From contig JAIBBZ010000003.1 of assembly GCA_019694435.1 (NCBI GenBank), positions 124,001-188,000 on the forward strand: a DNA stretch of 64,000 nt, written 5' to 3'. The stretch comes from Pirellulales bacterium (GTDB taxonomy: Bacteria > Planctomycetota > Planctomycetia > Pirellulales > JAEUIK01). The notes beneath the pieces were generated by a model that ran no database searches, was not told the DNA's origin, and worked only from the letters and a program-made list of their open reading frames with translations. The position numbers and the translations under genes were made by a program. The stretch's first letter is position 1, and every line of letters starts with the position of its first letter. Positions 1-9,180 of the stretch are shown one piece after another.

Positions 1-1
1 G

Positions 2-1069
2 CCCGTGTCGATCGGCCGCATCGAGCACCTGAGGCCCGGCGTCTGTGCGTGCCGGCAGGTGGTACTGCATGATCCCGAGACGGGCGCCCCCTGGCTGGCG
101 CTCGAACACTGCGAGCTGGCCCAAGCGACGACGCGCAACGTGATTACGGCCAGCGGCGTGCGCGTCGATGCCCGGGCCGCCGGTGAGCTTTGGACGCGCG
201 TCGAGCTCGCATTGCGGCGACGGAGCACCGGCACAACCCCACTGCGCGTGGTGCTCCAGGACATCATCGCCGCGACCGACGGGCCCGCACCGCTGGCGCG
301 CTACGAAGAACTGGTGGCGATGCTCGAGGGCAGCACCCAGGGGCCACACCTGGCGGTCGACATTCGCATCGCCGGAGTAGACGAGCCGTTGCAAATCGCG
401 CTCACGCGCGATCGCAGGCAGTCCCCCCCCGTAACGAGTATCGACCTGCGCTCGCCGGCCGCCCTGCCCTGCCGGCTGGCCGCGGCGTTTTGCCCGGCGC
501 TCGATCGCCTGGGCCCCGAGGCGACTTTTCGCGGTAACGCGACCCTGACGCTCGCCGCCGACGGTCTGCGCGCCGATGTCTACGGCGGCGAATTCCAACG
601 CGTCGACCTGGGACGCTTGCTGGCCGATGCAGTCCCGGCGCGGTGGTCGGGCCGGGCGAGGCTGACGCTCAAGGAACTCGTGGTCGCGCGCGGACGCTTG
701 CAGCTGGCCACCGGGCGCATCGACGGCGACGCGGGCCAGATCTCTTATGAGACCTTTATGGCCGCGGTCAACGAATTGGCGTTGCCGCTTCCTGCCGGAC
801 GTCCGCTCGTCGCGTCCATTCCCTACGAACGTCTCGCCACGGCTTTTCACTTGCATCCCGACGGCTTGACCATCGTCGGCGACTGCCCCGAACTGCCGCC
901 GGGCACGATCCTGGTCGGCGAGGGCCGCGCGATTCTCGCATCGCCGGCGTCGCAGCAGCCGGTCAGTGCGTGGTCGCGCACCTTGGCGGCCATTCAAGAC
1001 GCCAGCCGGCAGGCCCAGCGCACGGCGACGCGCGTCGCCCCGCGTCAGGCTGTCCCGCCGCGGCGCTAG
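2..1069 (+). CDS. AsmA/TamB-like envelope protein, 3' part (5' end outside window)
   Basis: The reading frame is open to the left edge. The first start-like codon is GTG at 5, but the opening text (RPGVCAC..VVLHDPETGAP) resembles the interior of AsmA-type proteins, where 'prpg...gv.l.dpetg' marks the start of a membrane-proximal repeat, so the true start probably lies upstream. About 355 residues are visible. They include a beta-rich stretch typical of that class (YGGEF at about residue 198, then ARLTLKELVVARGRLQ), and a Ser/Gln/Arg-rich tail. No catalytic motif is seen. The stop codon TAG (1067-1069) shares a CTAG tetranucleotide with the stop of the convergent ccsA-like gene. Function is unknown beyond a probable envelope role. 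The family assignment is inferred from texture only. Confidence 0.55.
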   Translation, partial: PVSIGRIEHLRPGVCACRQVVLHDPETGAPWLALEHCELAQATTRNVITASGVRVDARAAGELWTRVELALRRRSTGTTPLRVVLQDIIAATDGPAPLARYEELVAMLEGSTQGPHLAVDIRIAGVDEPLQIALTRDRRQSPPVTSIDLRSPAALPCRLAAAFCPALDRLGPEATFRGNATLTLAADGLRADVYGGEFQRVDLGRLLADAVPARWSGRARLTLKELVVARGRLQLATGRIDGDAGQISYETFMAAVNELALPLPAGRPLVASIPYERLATAFHLHPDGLTIVGDCPELPPGTILVGEGRAILASPASQQPVSAWSRTLAAIQDASRQAQRTATRVAPRQAVPPRR

Positions 1070-3975
1070 CTCTTTAATCCGGCGGTCAGTCCGGTTGAAG
1101 CTTGCGCGCCCGTGCCCAGCCCATCTTCCGTTCCGAGCGGCTGTTTTTCCTGCGTGCGCATGCTGTAGACAAAGGCGGCCGGTGCGACCCAGAACAGCCA
1201 GGCAGCGCAAATCGCACCGATGACGTAGGACTGCCCGCCGTCGCCAAAGCCGTAGGCATGCAGCCCTTCGCCGAGAATAAAATTCACGCCGTACCACGAC
1301 ATGCCAATCACCGTCGCCCCCAGGACGGCGCCCAGGTGCAATCCAAACGCACCGAACCACCCGGCAAACCGGCCATGAAGAATGGCCAGGTAGGTGAGCA
1401 GCGAGATCAGGGCCCAGACTTCCTTCGGATCCCAACCCCAAAAGCGTCCCCACGAGACGTCGGCCCAGAGACCGCCGAGCAAGGTTCCGGCCGCCAACAA
1501 GAGCACGGCCACTTGGATTGCCTTGTAGACGTATCCGGCCAACTCCGCAGCAGCCTGAGGCGGACGCAACTGCGAGCTGCCGCTGACCGGTTGCCAGGCG
1601 CCGAACATGTAATGTCCCATCGCGGCCATCGCCAAGCCGAACGCCAGCAGGCCCGCGCCATAGCTCGACACGATCGTCAGCACGTGAATCGTCAACCAGA
1701 AGTTGTCGCGCAACACGGGCTGCAGCGGGGTGAACCGCGGATCGAGCACCGGGGCATACCAGGCGACCATCCACAACACGGCGGCCAGCAGCGCCGACGA
1801 CATGACGAACATGCGCCGTGGATAGATCTCGGCCAAGGCCGTCGCGAAATGCCCACGCAAGGTCCACGGCACCATCCCCAGGCTCAGGGCGGCCGTCACG
1901 AGGGCGCGCGGCAGAAACCAAACCGTCGGCACGAGCACGAACATCCCGGCCGACCAGGTGAGCAGGTCGTTGAAGCTCGGCAGCCATTCGCCGACGGCCC
2001 GGTTCGGCAACAAATTGAGAATCGTTCGTCCGCCGGCCGCATACGGTGCCCGGGTTAGAATCCAGAAGACAACGGCCATCAACGCGACGCGCGGCAGGAT
2101 GCACAGGACGTTGCACATTTGCCAGAAGCCCGTCCCGGCGAGGCGTGTCTGCTCGCGTTCCAGGGGTGTGGCCTCCCAGGTGCCGGGAATGGCGCAACCG
2201 CGCCAGGCGTTCTTGAGGCCTTCCCAAGTGGCCGGCACAAACGCAAACCACAGGCCCAGCACCGCCACGACAAACGGCACGTAGACGACCGTTTCATACA
2301 TGTTTGTCACCGGCGCCCAACCGGTAATGAGAATCCGCAGGTAGAAACCGTACGCGGTCCACGCCAGGGCCCCGATCATGACGACCGTACCCAACCAGAA
2401 CAGCGGCTTGCGCCACGCGCCGAACGACAGGGCGAAGCACGCCACGCTCAGCAGCGCGATGACCCACGAGCCCAGGAAGGGCTGCACCGTGTTGTAGCGG
2501 ACTTCGGCCGCGGTCGCCCCCGGCGCGGGATAGGCCGTGTATGCGAACAGGTCTTCGTCGCGTCCGACGATCGACAACTGCCTCCGCAAGGGCTCCACCT
2601 GCGCGCCCAGATCGGCGAGTGCCGACGAAAACTGGTCGGCCGCCTGATGCACATCGTTCGGACGTGTGCGCCATTGGCGATAGGCGTCGGCCAGCCGCGC
2701 ATAGGCCGTGCGCACCGCGGCGACTTGCCCGGAGGGGTATTGGATCTCGGCATTCGGGTACCCGGCCAGCACCGCGTCGGTGCCGCCCAGCAGCGTCGGC
2801 AGGTTGATCCAAGGCTGCGCGTCGTCCGCGGCGTCGCGGTCTTTCTCGAGCGCCGGGCCCGACAACGCCGGTACCACACCCAGCGGGCAGCCGTCGTCGT
2901 ACAGCGACAAATGCGCACGTTGGGCCTGCTCGGCCATCTTCTGGGCGCGGGCCTGCGCCGTGACGAACATCGTCTGCAACTTCTTGACTTGTTCGGGATC
3001 CCAATCGGGCGACGGCTTGCTGCGGACCAGTTCCGCTTGCCGATGGATCACCTCCAGGATCGCGGCGGCCGCATTGCGCAGCCGCACGGCTGCTGGCTCG
3101 GCCTGGGCCGCGGTGAATGCACCCTGCTGTGTCAGCTTGAACAGCTCTTCGAACGCCGCGTCGATCGTCGCCACGTGCTCGGGCACCTTGGTATCGCCGA
3201 ACCCCTGGTGCGTGCCGCCCAGGATGTTCATGACCTCGTCGCCGCGCAGCTCGCCCCAGCTTTCGACCAGGCGACGCATACGTAGCCGCGAAAACTCCAA
3301 CCGCTCCAGCGGACGCTCGGGGCTCGTCGTCAACAGACGATATTGACGATAGGCCTTGTGCAGCTCTTCGACGCGGGCATCGACCCCGGTCAGCTTGAAC
3401 GGTTCGTTATCCATTGCCGCTTGACGCTGGCGCTCGACGAGTTGCGCGACCTTGTCCCAGAACGCCGTGGCCTGCGCTACTTGGCGCGGCGACGCGTACT
3501 GAAACTTGACCTTCGTCTTGGGGTCGGCCAGCGGCAGCCCCAAAAGCTCGCGCAGCTCGACGTGCTTGGCCATCAGCAGCGGCACGTCTTCCCAACTCTC
3601 GGGCTGCGTGAGCCAACTCAACAGCAGCTCGGCCGCGGAAAAACGGCGCGGCTTGCCGTCGACGAACAATCCGCGGGCCGCGTCGTACTTGGGCAGCGCC
3701 AATTCGTCGGCCGGTACCGCGTCGACGAGGCCCAGCGTGGGCGACTGTTTGTGGCAGATCGTCTCGGCCAGCTCACGTGCCAGCGTGTCCAGCGGCATGA
3801 TCCGCCCACTGGCCGCGCCGTCCTCGACGTAGAACACCGGCAGCGTTTGCCAGGCCGAAAGGTCGAGCCGCGCCGGCTCCTCGGCGGCTGCGCCGGTCGC
3901 AGCCACCATGGACAGCACGGCCCAAGCCGCGAGGACGGTCTGAACACGGCATACGATCCTGCGAATCGCGTTCAT
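1066..3975 (-). CDS. ccsA: CcsA/ResC-type cytochrome c biogenesis protein with large N-terminal extension
   Basis: This is the haem-handling half of system II cytochrome c maturation, working with ResB/CcsB in the inner membrane. Residues 1-31 form a Sec signal peptide ending AAAEE. Residues 32 to about 490 are a soluble, probably periplasmic, helical region with no close CcsA counterpart. From about 495 there are multiple membrane spans. The diagnostic features are GWAPVTNMYETV, a His-containing span (TIHVLTIVSSYGAG), the tryptophan-rich WWD-type motif VSWGRFWGWDPKEVWAL, and later histidines in AILHGR and GLHAYGFG that match the haem-ligand positions of the family. At 969 residues it is about three times the length of a minimal CcsA. 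It lies 128 bases downstream of resB on the same strand, so an operon resB-ccsA is likely. The stop overlaps the convergent neighbour. Confidence 0.9.
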   Translation of the reverse strand: MNAIRRIVCRVQTVLAAWAVLSMVAATGAAAEEPARLDLSAWQTLPVFYVEDGAASGRIMPLDTLARELAETICHKQSPTLGLVDAVPADELALPKYDAARGLFVDGKPRRFSAAELLLSWLTQPESWEDVPLLMAKHVELRELLGLPLADPKTKVKFQYASPRQVAQATAFWDKVAQLVERQRQAAMDNEPFKLTGVDARVEELHKAYRQYRLLTTSPERPLERLEFSRLRMRRLVESWGELRGDEVMNILGGTHQGFGDTKVPEHVATIDAAFEELFKLTQQGAFTAAQAEPAAVRLRNAAAAILEVIHRQAELVRSKPSPDWDPEQVKKLQTMFVTAQARAQKMAEQAQRAHLSLYDDGCPLGVVPALSGPALEKDRDAADDAQPWINLPTLLGGTDAVLAGYPNAEIQYPSGQVAAVRTAYARLADAYRQWRTRPNDVHQAADQFSSALADLGAQVEPLRRQLSIVGRDEDLFAYTAYPAPGATAAEVRYNTVQPFLGSWVIALLSVACFALSFGAWRKPLFWLGTVVMIGALAWTAYGFYLRILITGWAPVTNMYETVVYVPFVVAVLGLWFAFVPATWEGLKNAWRGCAIPGTWEATPLEREQTRLAGTGFWQMCNVLCILPRVALMAVVFWILTRAPYAAGGRTILNLLPNRAVGEWLPSFNDLLTWSAGMFVLVPTVWFLPRALVTAALSLGMVPWTLRGHFATALAEIYPRRMFVMSSALLAAVLWMVAWYAPVLDPRFTPLQPVLRDNFWLTIHVLTIVSSYGAGLLAFGLAMAAMGHYMFGAWQPVSGSSQLRPPQAAAELAGYVYKAIQVAVLLLAAGTLLGGLWADVSWGRFWGWDPKEVWALISLLTYLAILHGRFAGWFGAFGLHLGAVLGATVIGMSWYGVNFILGEGLHAYGFGDGGQSYVIGAICAAWLFWVAPAAFVYSMRTQEKQPLGTEDGLGTGAQASTGLTAGLKS

Positions 3976-4103
3976 CGATTCGGCTCCCGTCTGCTATTCG
4001 AAAAAGTGTTTCGCGAAGCGGCTTCGTGCGAAGCGACGCTGGCCAGCTCCTAGTTATTGCGCCCCGCGCTGGCCGTCGGGACGCCGGCGGCACCGCTCGA
4101 TCA

Positions 4104-6260
4104 TCAAATGGTGCCGGCGGCGACCGGTTTGGCCTCCGGCTCGACCGCTTCGGCCGGGCGCTTACGCGACGTGGCGGGCGCTGGCCGCGGACCGCCGGTG
4201 AGGAAGTAGGCCTTCATATAGAACATCGTGACGATACCGACGACGATCAACAGCCCCCCTGCGTACTTCGTGCCGCGGCCCGGGTCGTAATTCACCGTCA
4301 ATACCGAAGCGAACAATTGCTGCCGCGGTTGGGCCGGGTCGTACAGCAAGTTGAAGATCGGATCGCCGGGCAAATACGGCCCGTTGAAACTTTCCTGGAA
4401 CAGCCGGTACGAGCGCCGGGTTTTCGGATCGGTGAAGTCGACCGGGGCGTTCATCGTGATCAACGTGTCGCCGGAGCGGAGCAGCTTGGTCTCGTCTTGC
4501 CGGTCGCAAAACTGCACCACGCTCGAGTAGTGCGACGGCTGACTGGTGCCCGGGTCGAGCTTCCGCTCGAAGTCGAGCAGCTTGACCTGAAAGCCGACGT
4601 CGATCGTATCGAGCGGCATGGCCAGCGTGACCGAACGCTTGGCGCTGGCGACGGTTTCCTCTTCGTCCGAGCCGCGCCGGCCCGCGAGCAGCCCGACGGG
4701 TTTGCTGACGATCCAAAACTCGCGCGCAGCCTCGTCGACCGTCAGACGCACGCGCGCCGCGCGCGTCGACGTCGACGGGTGCTCCTTCTTGTCGAATGGC
4801 AGTGCCCGCACGTACTTGCCGGGCGCATCGAGCGCGACGTGCTCTTCGACCTTCATCTGCAACTGGGCAATCGGCATCTTGAAGGCATCGACCGGCGTCC
4901 CATCGCCCGGCAGCGGACCGGCGGCGACAACTTCCTTGCGGTTCCAGTAGCGGTAGTAGAGCTTGTGGTCGGCGCCCTGCAGGATGTCGATGCGCGAGCC
5001 GCGCTGGCCGCTCATACGCTGCTGCACATCCATCTCGCCGTGATCGAACCAATACGCGCCGAATACACCGTGCGCGTAGTCCTGCGCGTTCAAGTATGGC
5101 AAATCGGCGAACAGCACCAGCCGCCCGGCGGGCTCTTCGCCCCGATAGACGGCCAGTTCGATCGCCGGATTCTCGGCACCTGGCGCCTCGGCCGCGGCAC
5201 CTTCGGCGAGCGTGATCTGACCGGGCTTCGAGTCGGCCGCGGGCTGCGCCTGCCGGTAGACGTTCAATACCTCGAGTTGCAATCCGGTGTCGGGCAGATC
5301 AAAGCGTCCCTTACCGGCGCGCTCGTCGACCGCGACGACGTGCGCCCGGCCCCCGGCCCAGACGACGGCCTGACCTTGCCGACCGATCGGCGCCGTCGGC
5401 CGCAATTGGGTAAACGCCTCGGTCTCGCCCGCGTCGTTCGTCATGGCGAAAGTAATCTGGCCGCCGCCGGCCATTTGGCCGTCGCCAATTCCGAAGGGCC
5501 ATTGCGGGTTGGTCGAGCGCTGGATGCGCAGCGTCACGGCGCCCTTTTGCCATTTCATCTCGGCCGGCAGCGGACGGCCCGTCTCTTCGTCCATCCGGGG
5601 CTGACCCGGCGAAGTCATGGCCAACTGTACGTACGGCGCATCGGTCTGCTCGGCGCGGCTGTAAAAGTCGAGCACTTCCAACCGCACGCCGTCGCGATCG
5701 TAAACGACGCCTTGGTCGCGCTTGGCCAGCCGCCAGTACCACGGCATCTGGGCCAGATCGGGCCAATTCACCGGCCCGCAGGTGAACGGAACGACGTCGA
5801 CTTTCGACTCGGCCGAACCGGCTGCCGGAGCGATGCGAAGCTCGAAATGCGACGTGTCTTCGTAGGCGATCGCCCCGCTACGGCCTTCGAACAAGGGCAT
5901 CTGGGCATCGATGCCCCCGTTGCGGCTTAACAGGCAGCCGAACAGCAGGACCAGCAAACCGATGTGGGTAATCACGAACCCGGTCTGGTGCCGCTTCCAC
6001 GGATAACGAATCGCGGCAGCGCAAAAGATATTCACGGCCAAGGCCGTGTTGATCAGCGTGAACCACCAGGTGCCGTAGACGGCAAATTGCACGGCCGGGG
6101 TGCCGTAGCGCGACTCGACAAAGGTTCCCCAACCCAGGATGGCCGCGGCCAGAAAGATCAAAATGACCGCCAACTTGAGCGATGCACAGAACTCGTAAGC
6201 CCCCAACAGCACGCGCACGGGCCAGGGTTGTTCGGGCGAGCGCAAACGATAACGCGACAT
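4104..6260 (-). CDS. resB: ResB-like cytochrome c biogenesis protein
   Basis: System II partner of CcsA. ResB/CcsB proteins deliver haem and reduced apocytochrome at the outer face of the inner membrane. Three spans lie near the N-terminus: one around LKLAVILIFLAAAILGWGTF, one around WWFTLINTALAVNIF and one around HIGLLVLLFGCLLS. They are followed by a long periplasmic beta-rich domain of about 530 residues and a final span before the C-terminus (GGLLIVVGIVTMFYMKAYFL). The ATG at 6260 (MSRYRLRSPEQPW) is preferred over an in-frame start at 6329 because it places the first span at the usual distance. At 718 residues it is longer than Bacillus ResB, as is common in planctomycetes. It is followed by ccsA. 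Confident for the family. The exact start is less certain. Confidence 0.88.
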   Translation of the reverse strand: MSRYRLRSPEQPWPVRVLLGAYEFCASLKLAVILIFLAAAILGWGTFVESRYGTPAVQFAVYGTWWFTLINTALAVNIFCAAAIRYPWKRHQTGFVITHIGLLVLLFGCLLSRNGGIDAQMPLFEGRSGAIAYEDTSHFELRIAPAAGSAESKVDVVPFTCGPVNWPDLAQMPWYWRLAKRDQGVVYDRDGVRLEVLDFYSRAEQTDAPYVQLAMTSPGQPRMDEETGRPLPAEMKWQKGAVTLRIQRSTNPQWPFGIGDGQMAGGGQITFAMTNDAGETEAFTQLRPTAPIGRQGQAVVWAGGRAHVVAVDERAGKGRFDLPDTGLQLEVLNVYRQAQPAADSKPGQITLAEGAAAEAPGAENPAIELAVYRGEEPAGRLVLFADLPYLNAQDYAHGVFGAYWFDHGEMDVQQRMSGQRGSRIDILQGADHKLYYRYWNRKEVVAAGPLPGDGTPVDAFKMPIAQLQMKVEEHVALDAPGKYVRALPFDKKEHPSTSTRAARVRLTVDEAAREFWIVSKPVGLLAGRRGSDEEETVASAKRSVTLAMPLDTIDVGFQVKLLDFERKLDPGTSQPSHYSSVVQFCDRQDETKLLRSGDTLITMNAPVDFTDPKTRRSYRLFQESFNGPYLPGDPIFNLLYDPAQPRQQLFASVLTVNYDPGRGTKYAGGLLIVVGIVTMFYMKAYFLTGGPRPAPATSRKRPAEAVEPEAKPVAAGTI

Positions 6261-6483
6261 GCAGTTGGGCGCCTTGAGAAGGCAAAGTCGCTGTGCCGTG
6301 TCCGAGGCGGGACAAAATGGACCGGTCACACGTGTCTGGATGAGCCCCCTCGCTCATCAGACGATTATAGAAGGCCTCAGACGGCAGTGTACAGCGGCCG
6401 CTTGCAGCCGCCGCGTCAATTCGCCGCAAGGCGTTTCCCCGCATCGAGCACGCGGGTTACCACGGCGCGCCTTGCGCGGAAGA

Positions 6484-7257
6484 TTAACGATAGAGGGGCG
6501 CCATCGTGTCGACCCACCCCACGACGGGGGTTTCAGGGGCCATCACGAAAATCTCCACCCGGCGATTGCGTTCGCGCCCTGCTTCTTCCCCGCTGCTGGC
6601 AATCGGCTGCTGATCGGCAAAACCGGCGACTCCCAAGCGATCGGGGGAGATGCCCCGGTGCCGCAGATATTCGCTCACCGCCAGGGCCCGCGCGGTGCTC
6701 AGGTGCCAGTTGTCGCGATAGCGCTCACGCGTCTCCTTCTTGCCGACCAGACGATCGTCGGTATGACCGACCACCATCAATCGCAGACGGCTGGCCTCGG
6801 GCGAGGACATCACGTCGGCAAAATCGTCGAGCAGCCGCAGCGCCTCGGGCTTGAGCTGGCTTTCGGCCGTATCGAACAACACGTCGATGTCGAGTTTGCT
6901 CACCCCGGTTGCTGGGTCGAAATTGAGCGCCGGGTACCGGGCAGCGAGCTCGGCCAGATCGCGCCCCACGCCCGCGGGCACCAGGCCGGCGCCGCTGCGC
7001 AATCCGGCCAGCGTCTTGCGGTCGAGTCCTGCGCGGCCGGCAATCGCGGCCAGGTCGGTTTCGGCCGTCGCCAGTCGGTCTTCGAGCTGGCGGCGATCTG
7101 CCTTGAGATGTTCGATTTCGGCAGCCTGCGCCCGGGTCTTTTCCACCAGATCGCGATTGCCGTTCTCGGAAGCGGCCAATTGCGACTTGGGTACCCATTG
7201 GCAGCCAGCCGCCAGGGATATGGCCGCCAGCGTCGCCAAGATTGTAAGACGGGACAT
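6484..7257 (-). CDS. OmpA-family lipoprotein (Pal/MotB-like peptidoglycan-binding)
   Basis: Anchors the envelope to peptidoglycan. The ATG at 7257 is preceded by an AGGAG ribosome site (about 7266-7270), and the N-terminus is a lipoprotein signal with lipobox LAAGC. A coiled-coil region follows (about residues 35-90, EIEHLKADRRQLEDRL). The C-terminal OmpA-like domain shows VVGHTDDRLVG, LSTARALAVSEYL and RERNRRVEIFV, which contain the residues that contact diaminopimelate in this fold. It is 257 residues long and lies 47 bases downstream of the membrane-tethered HTH gene, so the two are probably co-transcribed. MotB would have an N-terminal membrane helix rather than a lipobox, so a Pal-like role is favoured. 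Confidence 0.87.
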   Translation of the reverse strand: MSRLTILATLAAISLAAGCQWVPKSQLAASENGNRDLVEKTRAQAAEIEHLKADRRQLEDRLATAETDLAAIAGRAGLDRKTLAGLRSGAGLVPAGVGRDLAELAARYPALNFDPATGVSKLDIDVLFDTAESQLKPEALRLLDDFADVMSSPEASRLRLMVVGHTDDRLVGKKETRERYRDNWHLSTARALAVSEYLRHRGISPDRLGVAGFADQQPIASSGEEAGRERNRRVEIFVMAPETPVVGWVDTMAPLYR

Positions 7258-7304
7258 GACGAGCGACTCCTTTCGCCCAAGGTCCGGACCGTCGCGTCCG
7301 GCAA

Positions 7305-8633
7305 TCAGATTCCTACGAGCCCGCAGATAAAGTCCATCAGACCGCTGTTGACCGAATAGGCCTGGTTCCAGCCCCACATGTTGCGCATCAGGTCAAAGGC
7401 CATCATGCCGCCGAGCAGCACAAACAGGGCACAAAAGCCCAGCGTGATCACGTTCAGCAGCGAGAAGTTCACGACGTCGCCGACGCGCATGGGCATGACG
7501 ACGGCGGCGCCGCCCGGCGTCATCCCCATCGTCGAACTGCTGAAGTCGCTCGACAGGTCGACGTCGTCGACCGCCGCCACGACGCCGGCCGGCGATTCGC
7601 CGAGCATGGCCGCCGAATCGCCGAAATCTTCCGCCGAATCGAGCGCGATGACCTGCGAACCGCTCCCCTCGGAGTCGTCCGATCCCAGGTCGCCCATTGG
7701 CGTCAGCAGGAACTCGTCGTCGCTCTGCAGCGACTTGACGGCGTCGGTTTCGCTCGACGAATCGTGCAATAGTTCGAAGTCGCTATCGTTGTCGCCGCCC
7801 AGTTCGAGCTCGGGGCCGCCGCCGCCGAGGTCGAGTGACTCCTCGAGCGACAGGCCACTGTCGGCCGGATCGGCCAGGGAAATGCCGCTGTCGGCCACGC
7901 TGACCTTGGTGACGTCGCTGTCCGGGCCCTGCAGCACGTGGTCCGCCGACGAATCGGCCAACCGCACGTCCGAGCCGCCGCGGCCGGCCGCCGACTTCTT
8001 GTCGTCGAGCAACGCGTAACTCACGTCTGCTTCTTCGTCCTTGGCCGTCGGCTTGTTGGCCTTGGGCGGTTTCGTCTTGGCCGTCGGCGCGGCCGGCAGG
8101 CTCAGGCCGGATTCTTCGCCAAGCTGCAATTTGCTGTCGCTGCGGCCCGCCTTGTTACCGGCAGCAGGCACGACGCGCACGCCGCTGTTGCCGGCGTCGT
8201 CGACATCGGGCACCAGCTTGACGTCGCTGCCCAGCTCCTCGGCCACCGAAATACGAATGTCGCTTTCCTCGGGCCGCTGTTGGGCGCCCGCGCGGCCGAT
8301 GATCGTGCTCGAAGTGTTCGGGTCGGATTCACCTAACTCCAGCTCGCTGGCGAGCACGAGGTCTTCGCCTTCGTCCATCGAGGTGACGGCGATCTCGCCG
8401 CTGGGAGCATCGAGCTCCAGAGGCAAATCGAGCAGATCGCCCGAATCGGCCGAGGCCGGGGCCTCGTCTTCCTGGTCGCGCAGATAGCGCTCGATCTCGT
8501 CTTCCTTGAACTTCCACGAGGCACCGTCGCGGTAGGCGTAAAGCTTGTGCCGCTCGCGCAGGCTGTTCAAATCGGCCGGCGAGATGTTCAGCCGCAGGGC
8601 GGCCTCTTCCAGCGTCAACAGCTTCGGGGCCAT
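7305..8633 (-). CDS. Membrane-tethered helix-turn-helix protein with acidic Ser/Asp-rich linker
   Basis: Residues 1-55 form an excisionase/MerR-like winged helix: LTLEEAALRLNISPADLNSL is the HTH, followed by WKFKEDEIERYL. Residues 56 to about 380 are low-complexity and very rich in Ser, Asp, Glu and Gly (SLEESLDLGGG, SDSKLQLGEES), probably disordered. The C-terminus has two hydrophobic segments (NVITLGFCALFVLLGGMMAF and a shorter one ending at the stop). The ATG at 8633 (MAPKLLTLEEAA) was chosen because the HTH starts immediately after it. An in-frame start at 8726 would add a basic tail without domain character. It lies between a small exported protein and an OmpA-type lipoprotein on the same strand. 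An N-terminal DNA-binding fold with C-terminal membrane anchors is unusual, and the function is not known. Confidence 0.75.
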   Translation of the reverse strand: MAPKLLTLEEAALRLNISPADLNSLRERHKLYAYRDGASWKFKEDEIERYLRDQEDEAPASADSGDLLDLPLELDAPSGEIAVTSMDEGEDLVLASELELGESDPNTSSTIIGRAGAQQRPEESDIRISVAEELGSDVKLVPDVDDAGNSGVRVVPAAGNKAGRSDSKLQLGEESGLSLPAAPTAKTKPPKANKPTAKDEEADVSYALLDDKKSAAGRGGSDVRLADSSADHVLQGPDSDVTKVSVADSGISLADPADSGLSLEESLDLGGGGPELELGGDNDSDFELLHDSSSETDAVKSLQSDDEFLLTPMGDLGSDDSEGSGSQVIALDSAEDFGDSAAMLGESPAGVVAAVDDVDLSSDFSSSTMGMTPGGAAVVMPMRVGDVVNFSLLNVITLGFCALFVLLGGMMAFDLMRNMWGWNQAYSVNSGLMDFICGLVGI

Positions 8634-8703
8634 GCGGGGCCTTTCACGTTCTCTGGTTCGCGCTTGCCGCCGCGGCGGTCGCGCGAAAAGCGAGACGCGG
8701 CCG

Positions 8704-9180
8704 TCAGCGAGGTGGAAACATGGCACGGACTTCGCCCGGCAGGGGATGTCCGCTGTTAAAGTCAGTGAGTTGCAGATCCCAGGAGATTTGCCGCACGCCT
8801 TTCAGCGTGATTGAGCCACTGGCCAGATCGACATGGTAGACGGCGATCGCGCGCGTCTGGCCGTCGATGACCGTCAGCACCTGGCGACCGTCCGCCAGGC
8901 TCGTGGCCAACGTCGTTATCCCGCCGGCCGTGGCGGCACTTGCTTGAGCACTGCTTCCCTGGGCGCTCGGTGTCGGAGGCATCGCGGGGCTGGCGGGCCC
9001 AACCGGTCGCCCGAGCGGCGTCGCCGGCGGGGTCAGCGCGGCGAGCGGCACCGTCTTGACCGTCTCGTCGCTGCCACCGCTGGGTGCTTGAGCCAGCGCA
9101 GTGGGCCCTGCGTTTCCGCCGCCCAGCGCTCCCCAAACCACCACGATTGCCATCAGGGCCGCCACCAACGTAACTCGCAT
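8704..9180 (-). CDS. Small exported protein of unknown function
   Basis: The 158-residue protein begins with a Sec signal (TLVAALMAIVVVWGAL, then ALAQA). A low-complexity Ala/Pro/Thr region (about 33-90) follows, and then a compact C-terminal domain of about 60 residues with TTLATSLADGRQVLTVIDGQ and SWDLQLTDFNSGHP. The pattern of the last domain suggests a short beta-sheet module. I recognise it as the kind of protein often seen in planctomycete genomes but can give no function. It is the first gene of a leftward run with the HTH protein (70-base gap) and the OmpA-like lipoprotein. Confidence 0.7.
   Translation of the reverse strand: MRVTLVAALMAIVVVWGALGGGNAGPTALAQAPSGGSDETVKTVPLAALTPPATPLGRPVGPASPAMPPTPSAQGSSAQASAATAGGITTLATSLADGRQVLTVIDGQTRAIAVYHVDLASGSITLKGVRQISWDLQLTDFNSGHPLPGEVRAMFPPR

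Noticed and set aside
4026-5930. Long open frame (634 codons) on the plus strand opposite resB
   Set aside because: It is antisense to a clear ResB and is rich in Arg, Asp and Val with no domain.
7305-8633. Phage excisionase or mobile-element gene
   Set aside because: The HTH resembles excisionases, but the long acidic linker and C-terminal membrane spans do not, and no integrase or attachment site is near.
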